64,000 nt of DNA from Synechococcus sp. RSCCF101 (lineage in GTDB: Bacteria; Cyanobacteriota; Cyanobacteriia; PCC-6307; Cyanobiaceae). Positions within the stretch are counted from its first letter, which is position 1; each line of letters opens with the position of its first letter. The translations under genes and the position numbers were made by a program. The notes beneath the pieces are model-generated. The model did no database searches, was not told the DNA's origin, and saw only the letters and a list, made by a program, of their open reading frames with translations. The stretch spans positions 1,240,001 to 1,304,000 of the forward strand of contig NZ_CP035632.1 in assembly GCF_008807075.1 (NCBI RefSeq). Direction: 5' to 3'. This document shows positions 33,479 through 42,897 of this stretch, one piece after another.

Positions 33479-36400
33479 TCAGGCGAGATGGGGAGCGGCC
33501 TGGTCGTGCAGATCCTGCAGGGCGGCGATCGAGAGCGGCTGGGTCTGCAGTGCCTCGATGCCGGCCACCGCAGAGCGGGCGCCCGCCAGGGTGGTGACGG
33601 TGGGCACGGCGTAGTCGAGCGCGGCCCGCCGCAGATAGCGGTCGTCGTGGGCGGCCTGGCGGCCGATCGGGGTGTTGATCACCAGCTGGATGCGGCCGGA
33701 GCGGATCGCGTCCTCGATGTTGGGGCGCCCCTCATGCACCTTGAGCACCGGCTCCACGGGCAGGCCCGCATCGGCCAGCGACTGGGCCGTGCCACTGGTG
33801 GCGACCAGGGAGAAGCCGAGATCCACCAGGCGGGCGGCCACGGGCACCAGCGCCGGCTTGTCCCGGTCGTGGGTGGAGAGAAACACGCGACCCTCCACCG
33901 GCAGGGCCTCACCGGCCCCCTGGGCGGCCTTGGCATAGGCCATGCCGAAGGCGGCCGCGGAGCCCATCACCTCGCCGGTGGAGCGCATCTCCGGGCCGAG
34001 CACCGAGTCGCAGCCCGGGAAGCGCTTGAAGGGCAGCACGGCCTCCTTCACCGCCTGCAGCGGTGGCCGGGGTTCGGCCGTCAGGCCCAGCTCCCTGAGG
34101 GTGCGGCCGGCCATGACCAGGCTGGCCAGACGGGCCAGGGGCACCCCCGTGGCCTTGGAGACGAAGGGCACGGTGCGCGAGGCACGGGGATTGGCCTCGA
34201 TGATGTACACCACGTCGTTCTGCACGGCGAACTGCAGATTCATCAGGCCGCGCACCTGCAGGCTCACCGCCAGGGCCGCCGACCACTCGCGGATGGTGGC
34301 CAGAGCCGAGTCGCTGAGCGACACCGAGGGCAGGCAGCAGGCGGAGTCGCCCGAGTGAATGCCGGCGGGCTCGATGTGCTCCATCAGCCCGCCGATGATC
34401 ACCTGCTCGGTGCTGTCGCAGAGGGCATCCACGTCCACCTCGATCGCGTTCTCGAGGTAGTGATCGATGAGCACGGGATGATCCGGCTCCACCTGAACCG
34501 CCTCCCGCATGTAGCGGTTGAGTTCGGCTTCGTCGTACACCACCTCCATCGCCCGGCCGCCGAGCACGTAGCTGGGCCGCACCACCACCGGATAGCCGGC
34601 CGAGGCCGCCACCCGGCGGGCATCCTCCTCGCTCCGGGCCAGGCCGTTGCGTGGCTGGCGGATGTCGAGCTGGCGCAGGATCGCCTCGAACTGCTCCCGG
34701 TCCTCGGCCCGGTCGATCGACTCCGGCGAGGTGCCCCAGATGCGGGTGCCGGTGGCCAGGCCCTCGGGCCCCGCCAGCCAGCGCAGCAGCGGAATCGCCA
34801 GCTTGAGCGGCGTCTGCCCTCCGAACTGCACGATCACGCCCTCGGGGCGCTCGGCCTCGATCACATTGATCACGTCCTCCAGCGTCAGAGGCTCGAAGTA
34901 GAGGCGATCGCTGGTGTCGTAGTCGGTGGAGACCGTCTCCGGATTGCTGTTCACCATCACCGTGGCGAAGCCGGCATCGCGCAGCGAGAAGGAGGCGTGG
35001 CAGCAGCAGTAGTCGAATTCGATGCCCTGACCGATGCGATTGGGCCCGCCGCCGAGGATCATCACCTTGCGGCGCGTCTCGGGGGCCACCTCGTCGGCAC
35101 CGGCGGTCTCCAGCGTGAGGCCGCCCTCCGCATCGAGCCGCTCCACCGGGCGCTCGTAGGAGGAGTAGTGATAGGGCGTGCTGGAGGCGAATTCGGCCGC
35201 GCAGGTGTCGACTGTCTTGTAGACGGGCCGGATGCCCAGATCGAGCCGGTGCCGGCGCACCTCGAGTTCACTGCTGCCGGTGGCCCAGGCGATCTGGCGA
35301 TCGCTGTAGCCGAGCCGTTTGAGAGCCAGGAGAGCCGATCCATCCAGCTCCTCGAGCGCTCTGCCCTGCAGCAGGCGGCGCTCGCTCTCGATCATCCGGC
35401 GCCACTTGGCGATGAACCAGGGATCGATGGCGCTCAGCTCATGGATCTCCTCGTCGCTGCGGCCGAGGCAGAGCGCGGCCCGCACCGCGAACAGACGATC
35501 GGGCGAGGGGGTGCGCAGCCGGCGTTCCAGCTCGGGAGCCGGCCAGTCGGGCTCCGGGCGGTCGCAGCCCCAGCCGGCATGCCCCGTCTCCAGCGAGCGC
35601 ACCGCTTTCTGGAAGGACTCCTCGAAGTTGCGGCCGATGGCCATGGCCTCGCCCACCGACTTCATCGAGGTGGTGAGCAGCGGCGGGCTGCCGCGGAACT
35701 TCTCGAAGGCGAAGCGGGGGATCTTCGTGACCACGTAATCGATGGTCGGCTCGAAGCAGGCCGGCGTCTTGCCGGTGATGTCGTTGATGATCTCGTCGAG
35801 CGTGTAGCCCACGGCCAGGCGGGCGGCGATCTTGGCGATCGGGAACCCGGTGGCCTTGCTCGCCAGGGCGGAGCTGCGGCTCACGCGGGGATTCATCTCG
35901 ATCACCACCACCTCGCCGTCGGCGGGATTGATGGCGAACTGCACGTTGCTGCCGCCGGTGTCGACGCCGATCTCGCGCATGATCGCGATGGCCTGATCGC
36001 GCAGGCGCTGGTACTCGCGGTCGGTGAGGGTCTGGGCCGGGGCGACCGTGATCGAATCGCCGGTGTGAACCCCCATCGGGTCCACGTTCTCGATGCTGCA
36101 GATGATCACCACGTTGTCCGCGGTGTCGCGCATCACCTCCAGCTCGAATTCCTTCCAGCCCAGCAGCGACTGCTCGATCAGGATCTGGGAGACGGGGCTG
36201 GCCTCGAGGCCGCTCTTGCAGATCGCGAAGAATTCCTCCGGGTTGTAGGCGATGCCGCCGCCGGAGCCACCGAGCGTGAAGGCCGGGCGGATGATGCGAG
36301 GGAAGCTGCCGATGGCCGCCCCCACCGCCTCCGCCTCCTCCAGGGTCGAGGCGATGCCGGAGGGGCACACCTTCACCCCGATGCGCTCCATCGCCTGCTT

Positions 36401-36796
36401 GAACAGCAGCCGGTCCTCCGCCTTGCGGATCGCCTCGAGATTGGCGCCGATCAGCTCGACGCCGTGCCGCTCGAGGGTGCCGTCCTCAGCGAGGGCCACC
36501 GCCAGGTTGAGCGCCGTCTGACCGCCCATGGTGGGCAGGAGGGCGTCGGGCTTCTCCGCCTCGATCACCCGCCGCACCACCTCGGGCGTGAGCGGCTCGA
36601 TGTAGGTGCGATCCGCCAGGGCCGGGTCCGTCATGATCGACGCCGGGTTGGAGTTCACCAGCACCACCTCGAACCCCTCGGCCCGGAGGGCCTTGCAGGC
36701 CTGGGTGCCGGAGTAGTCGAACTCGCAGGCCTGCCCGATCACGATCGGTCCGGACCCGAGCAGCAGGATGCGGCGCAGATCGGTGCGGCGTGGCAT
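33479..36796 (-). CDS. carB: Carbamoyl-phosphate synthase large subunit
   Basis: A 1,105-residue enzyme that makes carbamoyl phosphate from bicarbonate, ATP and ammonia supplied by CarA, feeding arginine and pyrimidine synthesis. It shows the duplicated ATP-grasp architecture: [20 protein letters not shown] at the N-terminus, the matching [20 protein letters not shown] at the start of the second half, and a C-terminal MGS-like domain ([10 protein letters not shown]...[11 protein letters not shown]). The start [10 protein letters not shown] at 36796 fits other cyanobacterial CarB proteins; an upstream in-frame extension to 36901 is unlikely. Confidence 0.96.
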   Translation of the reverse strand: MPRRTDLRRILLLGSGPIVIGQACEFDYSGTQACKALRAEGFEVVLVNSNPASIMTDPALADRTYIEPLTPEVVRRVIEAEKPDALLPTMGGQTALNLAVALAEDGTLERHGVELIGANLEAIRKAEDRLLFKQAMERIGVKVCPSGIASTLEEAEAVGAAIGSFPRIIRPAFTLGGSGGGIAYNPEEFFAICKSGLEASPVSQILIEQSLLGWKEFELEVMRDTADNVVIICSIENVDPMGVHTGDSITVAPAQTLTDREYQRLRDQAIAIMREIGVDTGGSNVQFAINPADGEVVVIEMNPRVSRSSALASKATGFPIAKIAARLAVGYTLDEIINDITGKTPACFEPTIDYVVTKIPRFAFEKFRGSPPLLTTSMKSVGEAMAIGRNFEESFQKAVRSLETGHAGWGCDRPEPDWPAPELERRLRTPSPDRLFAVRAALCLGRSDEEIHELSAIDPWFIAKWRRMIESERRLLQGRALEELDGSALLALKRLGYSDRQIAWATGSSELEVRRHRLDLGIRPVYKTVDTCAAEFASSTPYHYSSYERPVERLDAEGGLTLETAGADEVAPETRRKVMILGGGPNRIGQGIEFDYCCCHASFSLRDAGFATVMVNSNPETVSTDYDTSDRLYFEPLTLEDVINVIEAERPEGVIVQFGGQTPLKLAIPLLRWLAGPEGLATGTRIWGTSPESIDRAEDREQFEAILRQLDIRQPRNGLARSEEDARRVAASAGYPVVVRPSYVLGGRAMEVVYDEAELNRYMREAVQVEPDHPVLIDHYLENAIEVDVDALCDSTEQVIIGGLMEHIEPAGIHSGDSACCLPSVSLSDSALATIREWSAALAVSLQVRGLMNLQFAVQNDVVYIIEANPRASRTVPFVSKATGVPLARLASLVMAGRTLRELGLTAEPRPPLQAVKEAVLPFKRFPGCDSVLGPEMRSTGEVMGSAAAFGMAYAKAAQGAGEALPVEGRVFLSTHDRDKPALVPVAARLVDLGFSLVATSGTAQSLADAGLPVEPVLKVHEGRPNIEDAIRSGRIQLVINTPIGRQAAHDDRYLRRAALDYAVPTVTTLAGARSAVAGIEALQTQPLSIAALQDLHDQAAPHLA

Positions 36797-36912
36797 GACC
36801 GGACGGCGGCGGTGAGTCCTGCTTACCCTCTCACGCGCTTCGGAGTCGTTCTCTCCGAACGGCCTGCAGCCGATCGCTAGCGTAGGCCTGTTCCCGCGCA
36901 CCGAATCCGTCG

Positions 36913-37548
36913 ATGAGCGAGCTCCAGCGCCTCAAGGGGCTGCTACCCCCGGAGATGCAGAGCTGGGTGTTCGTGGAAGCCGCCGCCGCTGCCGACCCGC
37001 CCCTGATCAGCATTGAGGAGATCGGTCGCGATGAGGTGGAGATCCAGGTGGATCTCGACCCGTGGGACCAGCTGGCGATCGACCATCGCAACCTTCTCTT
37101 CTGGCACGAGGTGGGCCGCATCCAGAACGACACCGTTCCCCGGGACGGCTGGGAGATGGCCGCCCTGGCCATCGGCCTCGGCGGTGCCATCGGTGAGCTC
37201 TGGGTTCAGGACGGCCTCCTGCTGGTGCTCGCCCTCGGCCTCTCGGGCTTCTCCGGCTATCGCCTCTATCTGAAGAACAACTCCGAGAAGCGCCTCGCCG
37301 ATGCGATCGCCGCCGACGAGCGCGCCATCGACCTGGCCGGCCGCTTCGGCTACAGCCTCCCGAACGCCTACCGCAGCCTCGGCGGAGCCCTCAAGGACCT
37401 GGTCGAGCGCACCCGCAAGAAGAAGAAGCGCTCTTTCTACGAGAACCGGCTCGAGGCTCTGCGCAAGAGCGCCAGCCGCGCCCGGGCCGAAATGGCCCAG
37501 CAGCAGGGCAGCCGCCAGTCGGTCACCAGCGAGAACGTCTATGGATAG
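36913..37548 (+). CDS. DUF3318 family membrane protein
   Basis: A 211-residue cyanobacterial protein of unknown function. It has a soluble N-terminal half ([34 protein letters not shown]), two adjacent hydrophobic helices at about 85-120 and a basic, helical C-terminus ([19 protein letters not shown]). The HEVGRIQ segment resembles the zinc-protease-like HExxxI found in this family, although the classical HExxH is not complete. Its end overlaps the rsfS start by eight bases. Confidence 0.82.
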   Translation: MSELQRLKGLLPPEMQSWVFVEAAAAADPPLISIEEIGRDEVEIQVDLDPWDQLAIDHRNLLFWHEVGRIQNDTVPRDGWEMAALAIGLGGAIGELWVQDGLLLVLALGLSGFSGYRLYLKNNSEKRLADAIAADERAIDLAGRFGYSLPNAYRSLGGALKDLVERTRKKKKRSFYENRLEALRKSASRARAEMAQQQGSRQSVTSENVYG

Positions 37549-37906
37549 TGAACAGCTGGCCCTGCTGGCCGCCGAGGCCTGCGACGACCGCAAGGCGGTG
37601 GACATTCAGTTGATCCAGGTGGAGGACGTCTCGTCCCTGGCCGACTGGTTCGTGATCGCCGGCGGCCTCTCCGATGTGCAGGTGCGGGCCATCGCCGCCT
37701 CGGTCGAGGACCGCCTCGAAACCATCGGGCGCCAGCCGCTGCGGAAGGAGGGGATCCGGGAGGGGACCTGGGTGCTGCTCGACTACGGCGAGCTGATCGT
37801 GCACATCCTCACGCCGGCCGAACGGCGCTACTACGACCTGGAATCCTTCTGGGCGCACGGCACCCGACGCCCCTTCCTAGGCTCCGTCGAGTCCGCAGCC
37901 GGCTGA
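37541..37906 (+). CDS. rsfS: Ribosomal silencing factor RsfS
   Basis: A 121-residue protein of the RsfS/Iojap (DUF143) family, which binds ribosomal protein uL14 and blocks subunit joining when nutrients are scarce. Family motifs are present: VEDVSSLADWFVIAGGLSDV, VEDRLETIGRQPLRKEG, WVLLDYGELIVHILTPAERR and YYDLESFW. The ATG at 37541 lies inside the last codons of the DUF3318 gene, so translation is probably coupled. Confidence 0.93.
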   Translation: MDSEQLALLAAEACDDRKAVDIQLIQVEDVSSLADWFVIAGGLSDVQVRAIAASVEDRLETIGRQPLRKEGIREGTWVLLDYGELIVHILTPAERRYYDLESFWAHGTRRPFLGSVESAAG

Positions 37907-37932
37907 AGGCCGCCTCATCCATTCCGCACTCC

Positions 37933-38439
37933 ATGGCTGAGGTCAGCCAGCAGGACGACACCTGCCCCGTTCCGCACGAGCAACGCCCGCTCGAGGAATA
38001 CCGCCAGCTGGAGCGGTCCTGGTTCTTCCGCTGGCCCAGCGACGGAGCCGGCCGGCTGCGCACGGCTCTGGTCACCAGCTGGGTGCTGCTGCTGCCCCTG
38101 ACCCTGCTGATCGCCAGCGGCAGCGTGCCCCTGCGCCACAACCTGCCCCGGCTGGTGATCGCCGGGGCCGTGGCGGCCCTGGCGCTGCCCCTGCTGCTGC
38201 TGGTGCGCCAGTGGCTGGGCTGGACCTACGTGCAGCGCCGCCTGATCAGCGAGCGGGTGGCCTACGAGGAATCGGGCTGGTACGACGGGCAGGTCTGGGA
38301 GAAGCCCCTGGCCTGGCGGCAGCAGGATCTGCTGGTGGCCCGCCACCAGGTGCGGCCCGTGCTGATGCGGCTTCAGAGCGGTATGGGCATCCTCGCCGCT
38401 CTGCTCCTGTCGGGAGCCACCCTCTGCCAGGCCCTCTGA
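37933..38439 (+). CDS. CGLD27-like (DUF1230) membrane protein
   Basis: A 168-residue protein of the family conserved between cyanobacteria and green plants (CGLD27). It begins with the typical CPVPHEQRPLEEYRQLERSW followed by FFRWP, has two membrane helices (about 42-60 and 72-93), then the conserved WTYVQRRLISERVAYEESGW segment and a last hydrophobic stretch. The plant homologue has been linked to chloroplast stress and iron response; the role in cyanobacteria is not settled. It lies 26 bases after rsfS. Confidence 0.85.
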   Translation: MAEVSQQDDTCPVPHEQRPLEEYRQLERSWFFRWPSDGAGRLRTALVTSWVLLLPLTLLIASGSVPLRHNLPRLVIAGAVAALALPLLLLVRQWLGWTYVQRRLISERVAYEESGWYDGQVWEKPLAWRQQDLLVARHQVRPVLMRLQSGMGILAALLLSGATLCQAL

Positions 38440-38494
38440 CCGCCGACGCCCGGCCCGGAGGCTCTGCCAGGCTCACCGGACCCCACCCGCACCC

Positions 38495-39481
38495 ATGAGC
38501 CTGCCCTCCGGACTGCGCAGCAGCGGTTCCATCACCGCCATCCCACCGCTGGAGGTTCACCTCAGGCGCAGCGGCATCCTGGAGTCGCGCCATCGGGTGC
38601 ATGCCGTGGTCTGCGACCGGCGCGGCCGCATCCTGATGCGGGCGGGAGATCCCCACTACGAGAGCTTCATCCGCTCGGCCCTGAAACCGTTTCAGGCGAT
38701 GCCCTTCCTGAGCAGTGGCGCCGCCGACCGCTTCGATGCCGGCGATCGTGGCCTGGCCATCGCCTGCGCCTCCCACGCCGGCGAGCCCAGGCAGGCCCGG
38801 GAGGCCTTCCGCCTGCTCTGGAATGCCGATCTGCCCAGCAGCATGCTGCAGTGCCCGGTGCCGGCCGGTGCGCGCAGCGCCCTGGAGCACAACTGCTCCG
38901 GCAAGCATGCGGGCTTCCTGCTGACCTGCCGCCAGATGGGCTGGCCCGAGGCGAGCTACCTGCAGGACGATCACCCTCTGCAGGTCGAGGTGGTGCGCCG
39001 GGTGGGTGAGCTGCTCGGCCTGCCCCCCGCCGAACTGCTCACCGCCCGCGACGACTGCGGCGCACCGACGCTGCGGCTGCAGCTGGCCCAGATGGCCCTG
39101 CTGTTCGCCCACCTCGGAGCCTCCGAGCAGAGTGAGCTCGAGCGCCTCTGCAGGGCGATGCTGGCCCACCCCGACCTGGTGGCCGGAGACGGACGCTTCG
39201 ACACCGAGCTCATGCGCCGCAGCCACCAGCAGGTGCTGAGCAAGGGCGGCGCCGAGGGGGTGCAGTGCCTCAGCCGCCTCGGCGAGGGCCTGGGCATCGC
39301 GATCAAGGTGGAGGACGGCGCCAGGCGGGCCAAGCAGGCCGTTGCCCTCCATCTGCTGCACCAGCTGGAATGGCTCACTCCCATGGGGCTGCAGGAGCTG
39401 GACGAGGCGTTCATGCGCCTGGAGAACGGCCTGGAGCTGGATGTGCAGGGCCAGCTGCGCTTCGCCGACCAGGGAGCCTGA
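38495..39481 (+). CDS. Asparaginase, type II-like family (PF06089)
   Basis: A 328-residue cytoplasmic protein with the family pattern HLRRSGILESRHRVHAVVCD, SALKPFQAMPF, the IACASHAGEPRQ loop, NCSGKHAGFL and DDCGAPTLRLQL. Family members are annotated as thermolabile asparaginases that split asparagine to aspartate and ammonia. Start ATG 38495 (MSLPSG). It is the last gene of the run from 36913 and lies about 80 bases before tRNA-Met. Confidence 0.88.
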   Translation: MSLPSGLRSSGSITAIPPLEVHLRRSGILESRHRVHAVVCDRRGRILMRAGDPHYESFIRSALKPFQAMPFLSSGAADRFDAGDRGLAIACASHAGEPRQAREAFRLLWNADLPSSMLQCPVPAGARSALEHNCSGKHAGFLLTCRQMGWPEASYLQDDHPLQVEVVRRVGELLGLPPAELLTARDDCGAPTLRLQLAQMALLFAHLGASEQSELERLCRAMLAHPDLVAGDGRFDTELMRRSHQQVLSKGGAEGVQCLSRLGEGLGIAIKVEDGARRAKQAVALHLLHQLEWLTPMGLQELDEAFMRLENGLELDVQGQLRFADQGA

Positions 39482-39540
39482 GGGGCAGTCGATGCCCCCT
39501 CAGCCGGCCTGCGCCGGCGGGAGGCACCACCCCCGGCCTG

Positions 39541-39546
39541 TATGAT
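39541..39546 (+). promoter_or_regulatory. Probable -10 box (TATGAT) of tRNA-Met
   Basis: TATGAT lies 12 bases before the first tRNA base and is AT-rich within a GC-rich stretch. No good -35 hexamer is visible at the right spacing. A small GC hairpin (gccggcctgcgccggc) just upstream may end the asparaginase transcript. Confidence 0.45.
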
Positions 39547-39558
39547 TCAACACATCGA

Positions 39559-39635
<77 letters not shown>

Positions 39636-39660
39636 ATTCACCTGCTGTTGTTCAGCACAA

Positions 39661-39684
39661 CCCCCGGCATCTCCGGGGGTTTTT
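39661..39684 (+). terminator. Rho-independent terminator after tRNA-Met
   Basis: A perfect 7-bp GC stem, cccccgg / ccggggg, with the 5-base loop catct is followed directly by ttttt. It lies 25 bases after the tRNA 3' end. Confidence 0.88.
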
Positions 39685-39704
39685 CTTTGTTGCCCCCGTC
39701 CGCC

Positions 39705-39869
39705 GTGGATGAGTTTCAGCGTGCCATCCTCCTGTTCGTGCTCGGAGGCATCGTGACCCTCTCCACGCTGATCATGATCCTGCGGGGACACAACCACTGG
39801 CGCGGCCGCGACCCCTATGACCCCACCCCCGCCACGGGGCGGGATGGGGCCCATCGGGCGGGCCGCTGA
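39705..39869 (+). CDS. Tiny one-helix membrane protein coupled to a symporter
   Basis: A 54-residue protein: VDEFQRAILLFVLGGIVTLS, then TLIMILRGHNHWRGRDPYD. It is mainly one membrane helix with a short basic and aromatic cytoplasmic tail. The start is not certain (GTG at 39705 preferred; no clear ribosome site). Its stop TGA (39867-39869) overlaps the ATG of the symporter gene (tgATG), which suggests translational coupling and a helper role for the transporter. Family not recognised. Confidence 0.55.
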   Translation: MDEFQRAILLFVLGGIVTLSTLIMILRGHNHWRGRDPYDPTPATGRDGAHRAGR

Positions 39870-41293
39870 TGACGACCGACGCTCCCTTCCTGGCCCCTGG
39901 AATCGCCTGGTTCCTGCTGATCAGCTTCTCGGTGCTCTGGATCGCGCTCGGGGTCTGGTGGGGCCGGCGGGGCTCCGGCACGACCGACGATTACCTGCTG
40001 GCCGGACGCAACATCGGCCTCGCCCTCAGCACCGCCACCCTGATGGCCAGCTGGGTGACGGGCAACACCACACTCGCCGCACCGGAGGTGGGCTACACCC
40101 TCGGCCTCTGGGGAATGTTCGGCTACGCCCTGGCCGGCCTCGGCCTGCTGCTGTTCGCCCCGCTGGCCATCCGGATCAAGCGCCTGATGCCATCGGCACG
40201 CACCAGCGGTGACTTTGTGCGGCTGCGCTACGGACGGGCCGTGTGGGTGCTGTTTCTGATCATCACCCTGATCTACACGGCCGGATTCCTGATCACCCAG
40301 GGCATGGGAGCCGGACTGCTGCTCGAATCCCTGTCGGGATTCGATTACCGGCTCGGCATGGTGGCGGTGATCGGCGTGTCAACGATCTACACCCTCTTCG
40401 GGGGCATGCGGGCCGTGATCGGCACGGACTTCATCCAGTCGCTCCTGATCATGGTGGTGCTGATCGTCGTGGCCGTGCTCGGCTACAACCGCTTCGGGGT
40501 GGAGGCGATCTACAGCCGCCTGAGCGTCAATCACCCCGGTCATCTCAACCTGCTGCTGCCGGCCGGTCTGCTGTTCGCCTGGAACACCGGCCTCTTCAGC
40601 ATGGGCGAGGTGTTTCACAACAACATCTGGTGGTCGCGCGTCTTCGCCAGCCGGGAATCGGTGGTGTTCCGCTCCTTCATCTTCGGCGGTCTGGCCTGGT
40701 TCACCGTTCCCATCGTGACCGGCGCCGTGGCCCTGATGGCCCTGGCCCAGGACTTTGACGTCCCCCAGGTGAACATGGTCTTTCCCATCGTCACCGCCAG
40801 GCTGCTGGGCAGCGGCGGGGCGATGATGGTCTTCGTGCTGATCTTCGCCTCGCTCACCTCCACCCTCGATTCCCTGCTGGCCTCCACGGCCGACCTGCTG
40901 GCCGAGGATGTGTACGTGAAGATGCTCCATCCCGGTGCGGATGACGCCCGGGTCAAGCGGGCCGCCCGTGGCTTCGTGGTGCTGCTCGGTGTGGTGACGA
41001 TGCTGCTGTCGTGGCGGTATGTCACCTCCATGTACCAGCTGCTCCTGTTCACCGGCGCCCTGGTGGCCTCCACCATCTGGCCCATCGCCTATGGCCTCTA
41101 CTGGCGCTCCGCCAACCGCTGGGGCGCCCTCGCCGCCATGGCCAGTGGCTCGGCGGTGGGGCTGGCGGCGTACTTCCTGATCGCTCCCTACTGCGCGGCC
41201 CTGCTCTCGGCGGCGGTGTCGGCCGTGGTGATGGCCGCCTGGACCCAGCTGGCCCCTGAAGCGTTCAACTGGCGGGAGCTGGCCGAGGGATGA
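39869..41293 (+). CDS. Sodium:solute symporter (SSS family, possibly urea-type)
   Basis: A 474-residue inner-membrane protein with about 13 helices. SSS landmarks are WWGRRGSGTTDDYLLAGRN, IGLALSTATLMASWVTGNTT, YTLFGGMRAVIGTDFIQSLL and SLTSTLDSLLASTADLLAED. The overall pattern recalls the DUR3-like urea transporters more than proline or pantothenate carriers, but the substrate is inference. It overlaps tiny genes on both sides and is followed by a carbamoyltransferase-like gene and asparagine synthetase, which suggests uptake of a nitrogen-rich compound. Confidence 0.88.
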   Translation: MTTDAPFLAPGIAWFLLISFSVLWIALGVWWGRRGSGTTDDYLLAGRNIGLALSTATLMASWVTGNTTLAAPEVGYTLGLWGMFGYALAGLGLLLFAPLAIRIKRLMPSARTSGDFVRLRYGRAVWVLFLIITLIYTAGFLITQGMGAGLLLESLSGFDYRLGMVAVIGVSTIYTLFGGMRAVIGTDFIQSLLIMVVLIVVAVLGYNRFGVEAIYSRLSVNHPGHLNLLLPAGLLFAWNTGLFSMGEVFHNNIWWSRVFASRESVVFRSFIFGGLAWFTVPIVTGAVALMALAQDFDVPQVNMVFPIVTARLLGSGGAMMVFVLIFASLTSTLDSLLASTADLLAEDVYVKMLHPGADDARVKRAARGFVVLLGVVTMLLSWRYVTSMYQLLLFTGALVASTIWPIAYGLYWRSANRWGALAAMASGSAVGLAAYFLIAPYCAALLSAAVSAVVMAAWTQLAPEAFNWRELAEG

Positions 41294-41562
41294 AGACCTC
41301 CGGAACCCCACGCCTGCTCCGCACCGGGGCCGTGCTCCTGACCTCGGGCCTGGCTGCTCTCACGCCCTGGCTGGCCGGCCGGGCCGGCAGCGAGCCCCTG
41401 CTGATCGCCCAGTCCTCGCCGGAGCCCGCGGCGCCGGTGTGGCTGGCCTCGGAAGGGGTCTACCGGCTGATAGTTCAGGGCAGCCTGCTGGGGCTCGCCG
41501 CCGCCACCCTCACGATCGTGCTGATCTGGCTGCACGAATGGCGGAACGGCAAGGTCTGGTAG
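41290..41562 (+). CDS. Small two-helix membrane protein coupled to the symporter
   Basis: A 90-residue protein. An N-terminal hydrophobic stretch (GAVLLTSGLAALTPWLAG, signal peptide or helix) is followed by a short periplasmic loop and a second helix (LIVQGSLLGLAAATLTIVLI) that ends WLHEWRNGKVW. Its ATG overlaps the symporter stop (ATGA, 41290-41293). I recognise no family. The coupling points to an accessory subunit or a fold-assisting role. Confidence 0.65.
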   Translation: MKTSGTPRLLRTGAVLLTSGLAALTPWLAGRAGSEPLLIAQSSPEPAAPVWLASEGVYRLIVQGSLLGLAAATLTIVLIWLHEWRNGKVW

Positions 41563-41656
41563 GGCGGCCCGATCGGCCGGGTCCGATCCAGGCAGACCCT
41601 GCGTCCATTGGCGAACAACCGCTGCGATCCGGTTGCCGCCCGGGGCGTTCTTCTCT

Positions 41657-42799
41657 ATGGATGTGAGAAGTCGTGCGGCAGCAGACAGCGTGAAGGCACT
41701 TCAGATCCGCCGGCAGGAGCTTGAACCCACCACCCACTTCAAGCGTCAGAGCCCCGACGTCTACGGCAACGCCCACCCCCAGGCCCTGCTGCGCACCATC
41801 AACGAGAACGGCGATGCGCTGCAGCCCCTGGCCACGGAACACATCATCTCCTCCAGCCAGTTCGACGCCGAACTGCTGCTGCAGGTCTTCCGGCTGGCGG
41901 CCAAGTTCGAGAGCAATCCGAAACGCTACATCAACATCAATTCGCCGCTCAACCACAAGGTTCTGATCAACGCCTTCTACGAACCGAGCACGCGAACCCG
42001 CCTCTCCTTCGCCAGCGCCTGGCACCGGCTCGGCGGATCGATCATCACCATCACCGATCGGGCCAGCACCGGCATGGCCAAGGGGGAATCCCTGGAGGAT
42101 GTGGCGGAGATGTTCAACAACTACGGCGACTGTGTGGTGCTGCGCGATTCGCATGCCGAATCGGTCTACACCATGGCGAAGACGCTGCGGATTCCTATCA
42201 TCAATGCCGGCAACGGTGTGGATGAACATCCCACCCAGGCCATGGCCGATCTCTACACGATCTTCAAATGGCGGCCGGAGCTGATCGCCTCCGAGGTACC
42301 GGCCGATCAGCGGGTTCGGATCGGGATCGTCGGCGTTCCCAGTCGCATGCGCACCGTCCGCAGCCTGCTGCGCACCCTGGCCCAGTTCCCCACCATCTCC
42401 AGCGAGATCGTGATCTTCCACGATCCCTCCCTCAGTGAGGAGGAGGTGTTTTCGCCCGGTCAGCTCGAGGAGCTGCAGGAGGTGGGCCTGCGCATCAGCA
42501 TCGCCACCGACCTGCACGGCCAGCTGCCGGAGCTCGATGTGGTGTACATCAACGCCATCGCCTGGGTCGAGGACAGCTTCGAGCGGCTCGGCACCAGCTT
42601 CCGGCTCAGCGCCGATCTGCCGCTGAAGGAGGAGGCGATCGTGCTGCACCCCCTGGCGCGCGGCCCCGAGCTGAGCACCTGTCTCGACGCGACATCGCAC
42701 AACTGGTACTTCGCCCAGGCGCGCGGGGCGGTGTTCATCCGCATGGCGCTGCTCACCTGTCTGGTGGAGCGCATGGATCGCGTCATGGATGTGATCTGA
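41657..42799 (+). CDS. Aspartate-carbamoyltransferase-like enzyme with altered motifs
   Basis: A 380-residue protein of the aspartate/ornithine carbamoyltransferase fold. The carbamoyl-phosphate loop is intact (EPSTRTRLSFASAWHRLGG, KGESLEDVAEMFNNYGD, NAGNGVDEHPTQAMADLYTI). Several amino-acid-side motifs differ from true PyrB: the usual RHPxxGA is RDSHAES, HPLPR is HPLAR, and the segment before it reads YINAIAWVEDSFERLG. It also has about 70 extra N-terminal residues. This may therefore be a paralogue with another acceptor (or one working in the reverse, catabolic direction) rather than the pyrimidine enzyme. The start is taken as ATG 41657; TTG 41633 is possible. Confidence 0.8.
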   Translation: MDVRSRAAADSVKALQIRRQELEPTTHFKRQSPDVYGNAHPQALLRTINENGDALQPLATEHIISSSQFDAELLLQVFRLAAKFESNPKRYININSPLNHKVLINAFYEPSTRTRLSFASAWHRLGGSIITITDRASTGMAKGESLEDVAEMFNNYGDCVVLRDSHAESVYTMAKTLRIPIINAGNGVDEHPTQAMADLYTIFKWRPELIASEVPADQRVRIGIVGVPSRMRTVRSLLRTLAQFPTISSEIVIFHDPSLSEEEVFSPGQLEELQEVGLRISIATDLHGQLPELDVVYINAIAWVEDSFERLGTSFRLSADLPLKEEAIVLHPLARGPELSTCLDATSHNWYFAQARGAVFIRMALLTCLVERMDRVMDVI

Positions 42800-42897
42800 C
42801 GCCAGACGCGGGTCAGCCCGACCCGCCTGTTCACCCGGCCGGGGCAGCCAGCCTTGCGCCGCAGCTCCATTTCTTCCTCCCTCAGCGATCTCCCCTC

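Noticed and set aside
33473-36880. Long plus-strand open frame (1,135 codons) opposite carB
   Set aside because: It mirrors the carB gene, has a His/Gly/Arg-rich low-information translation and no domain motifs. Long antisense frames are common in GC-rich genes.
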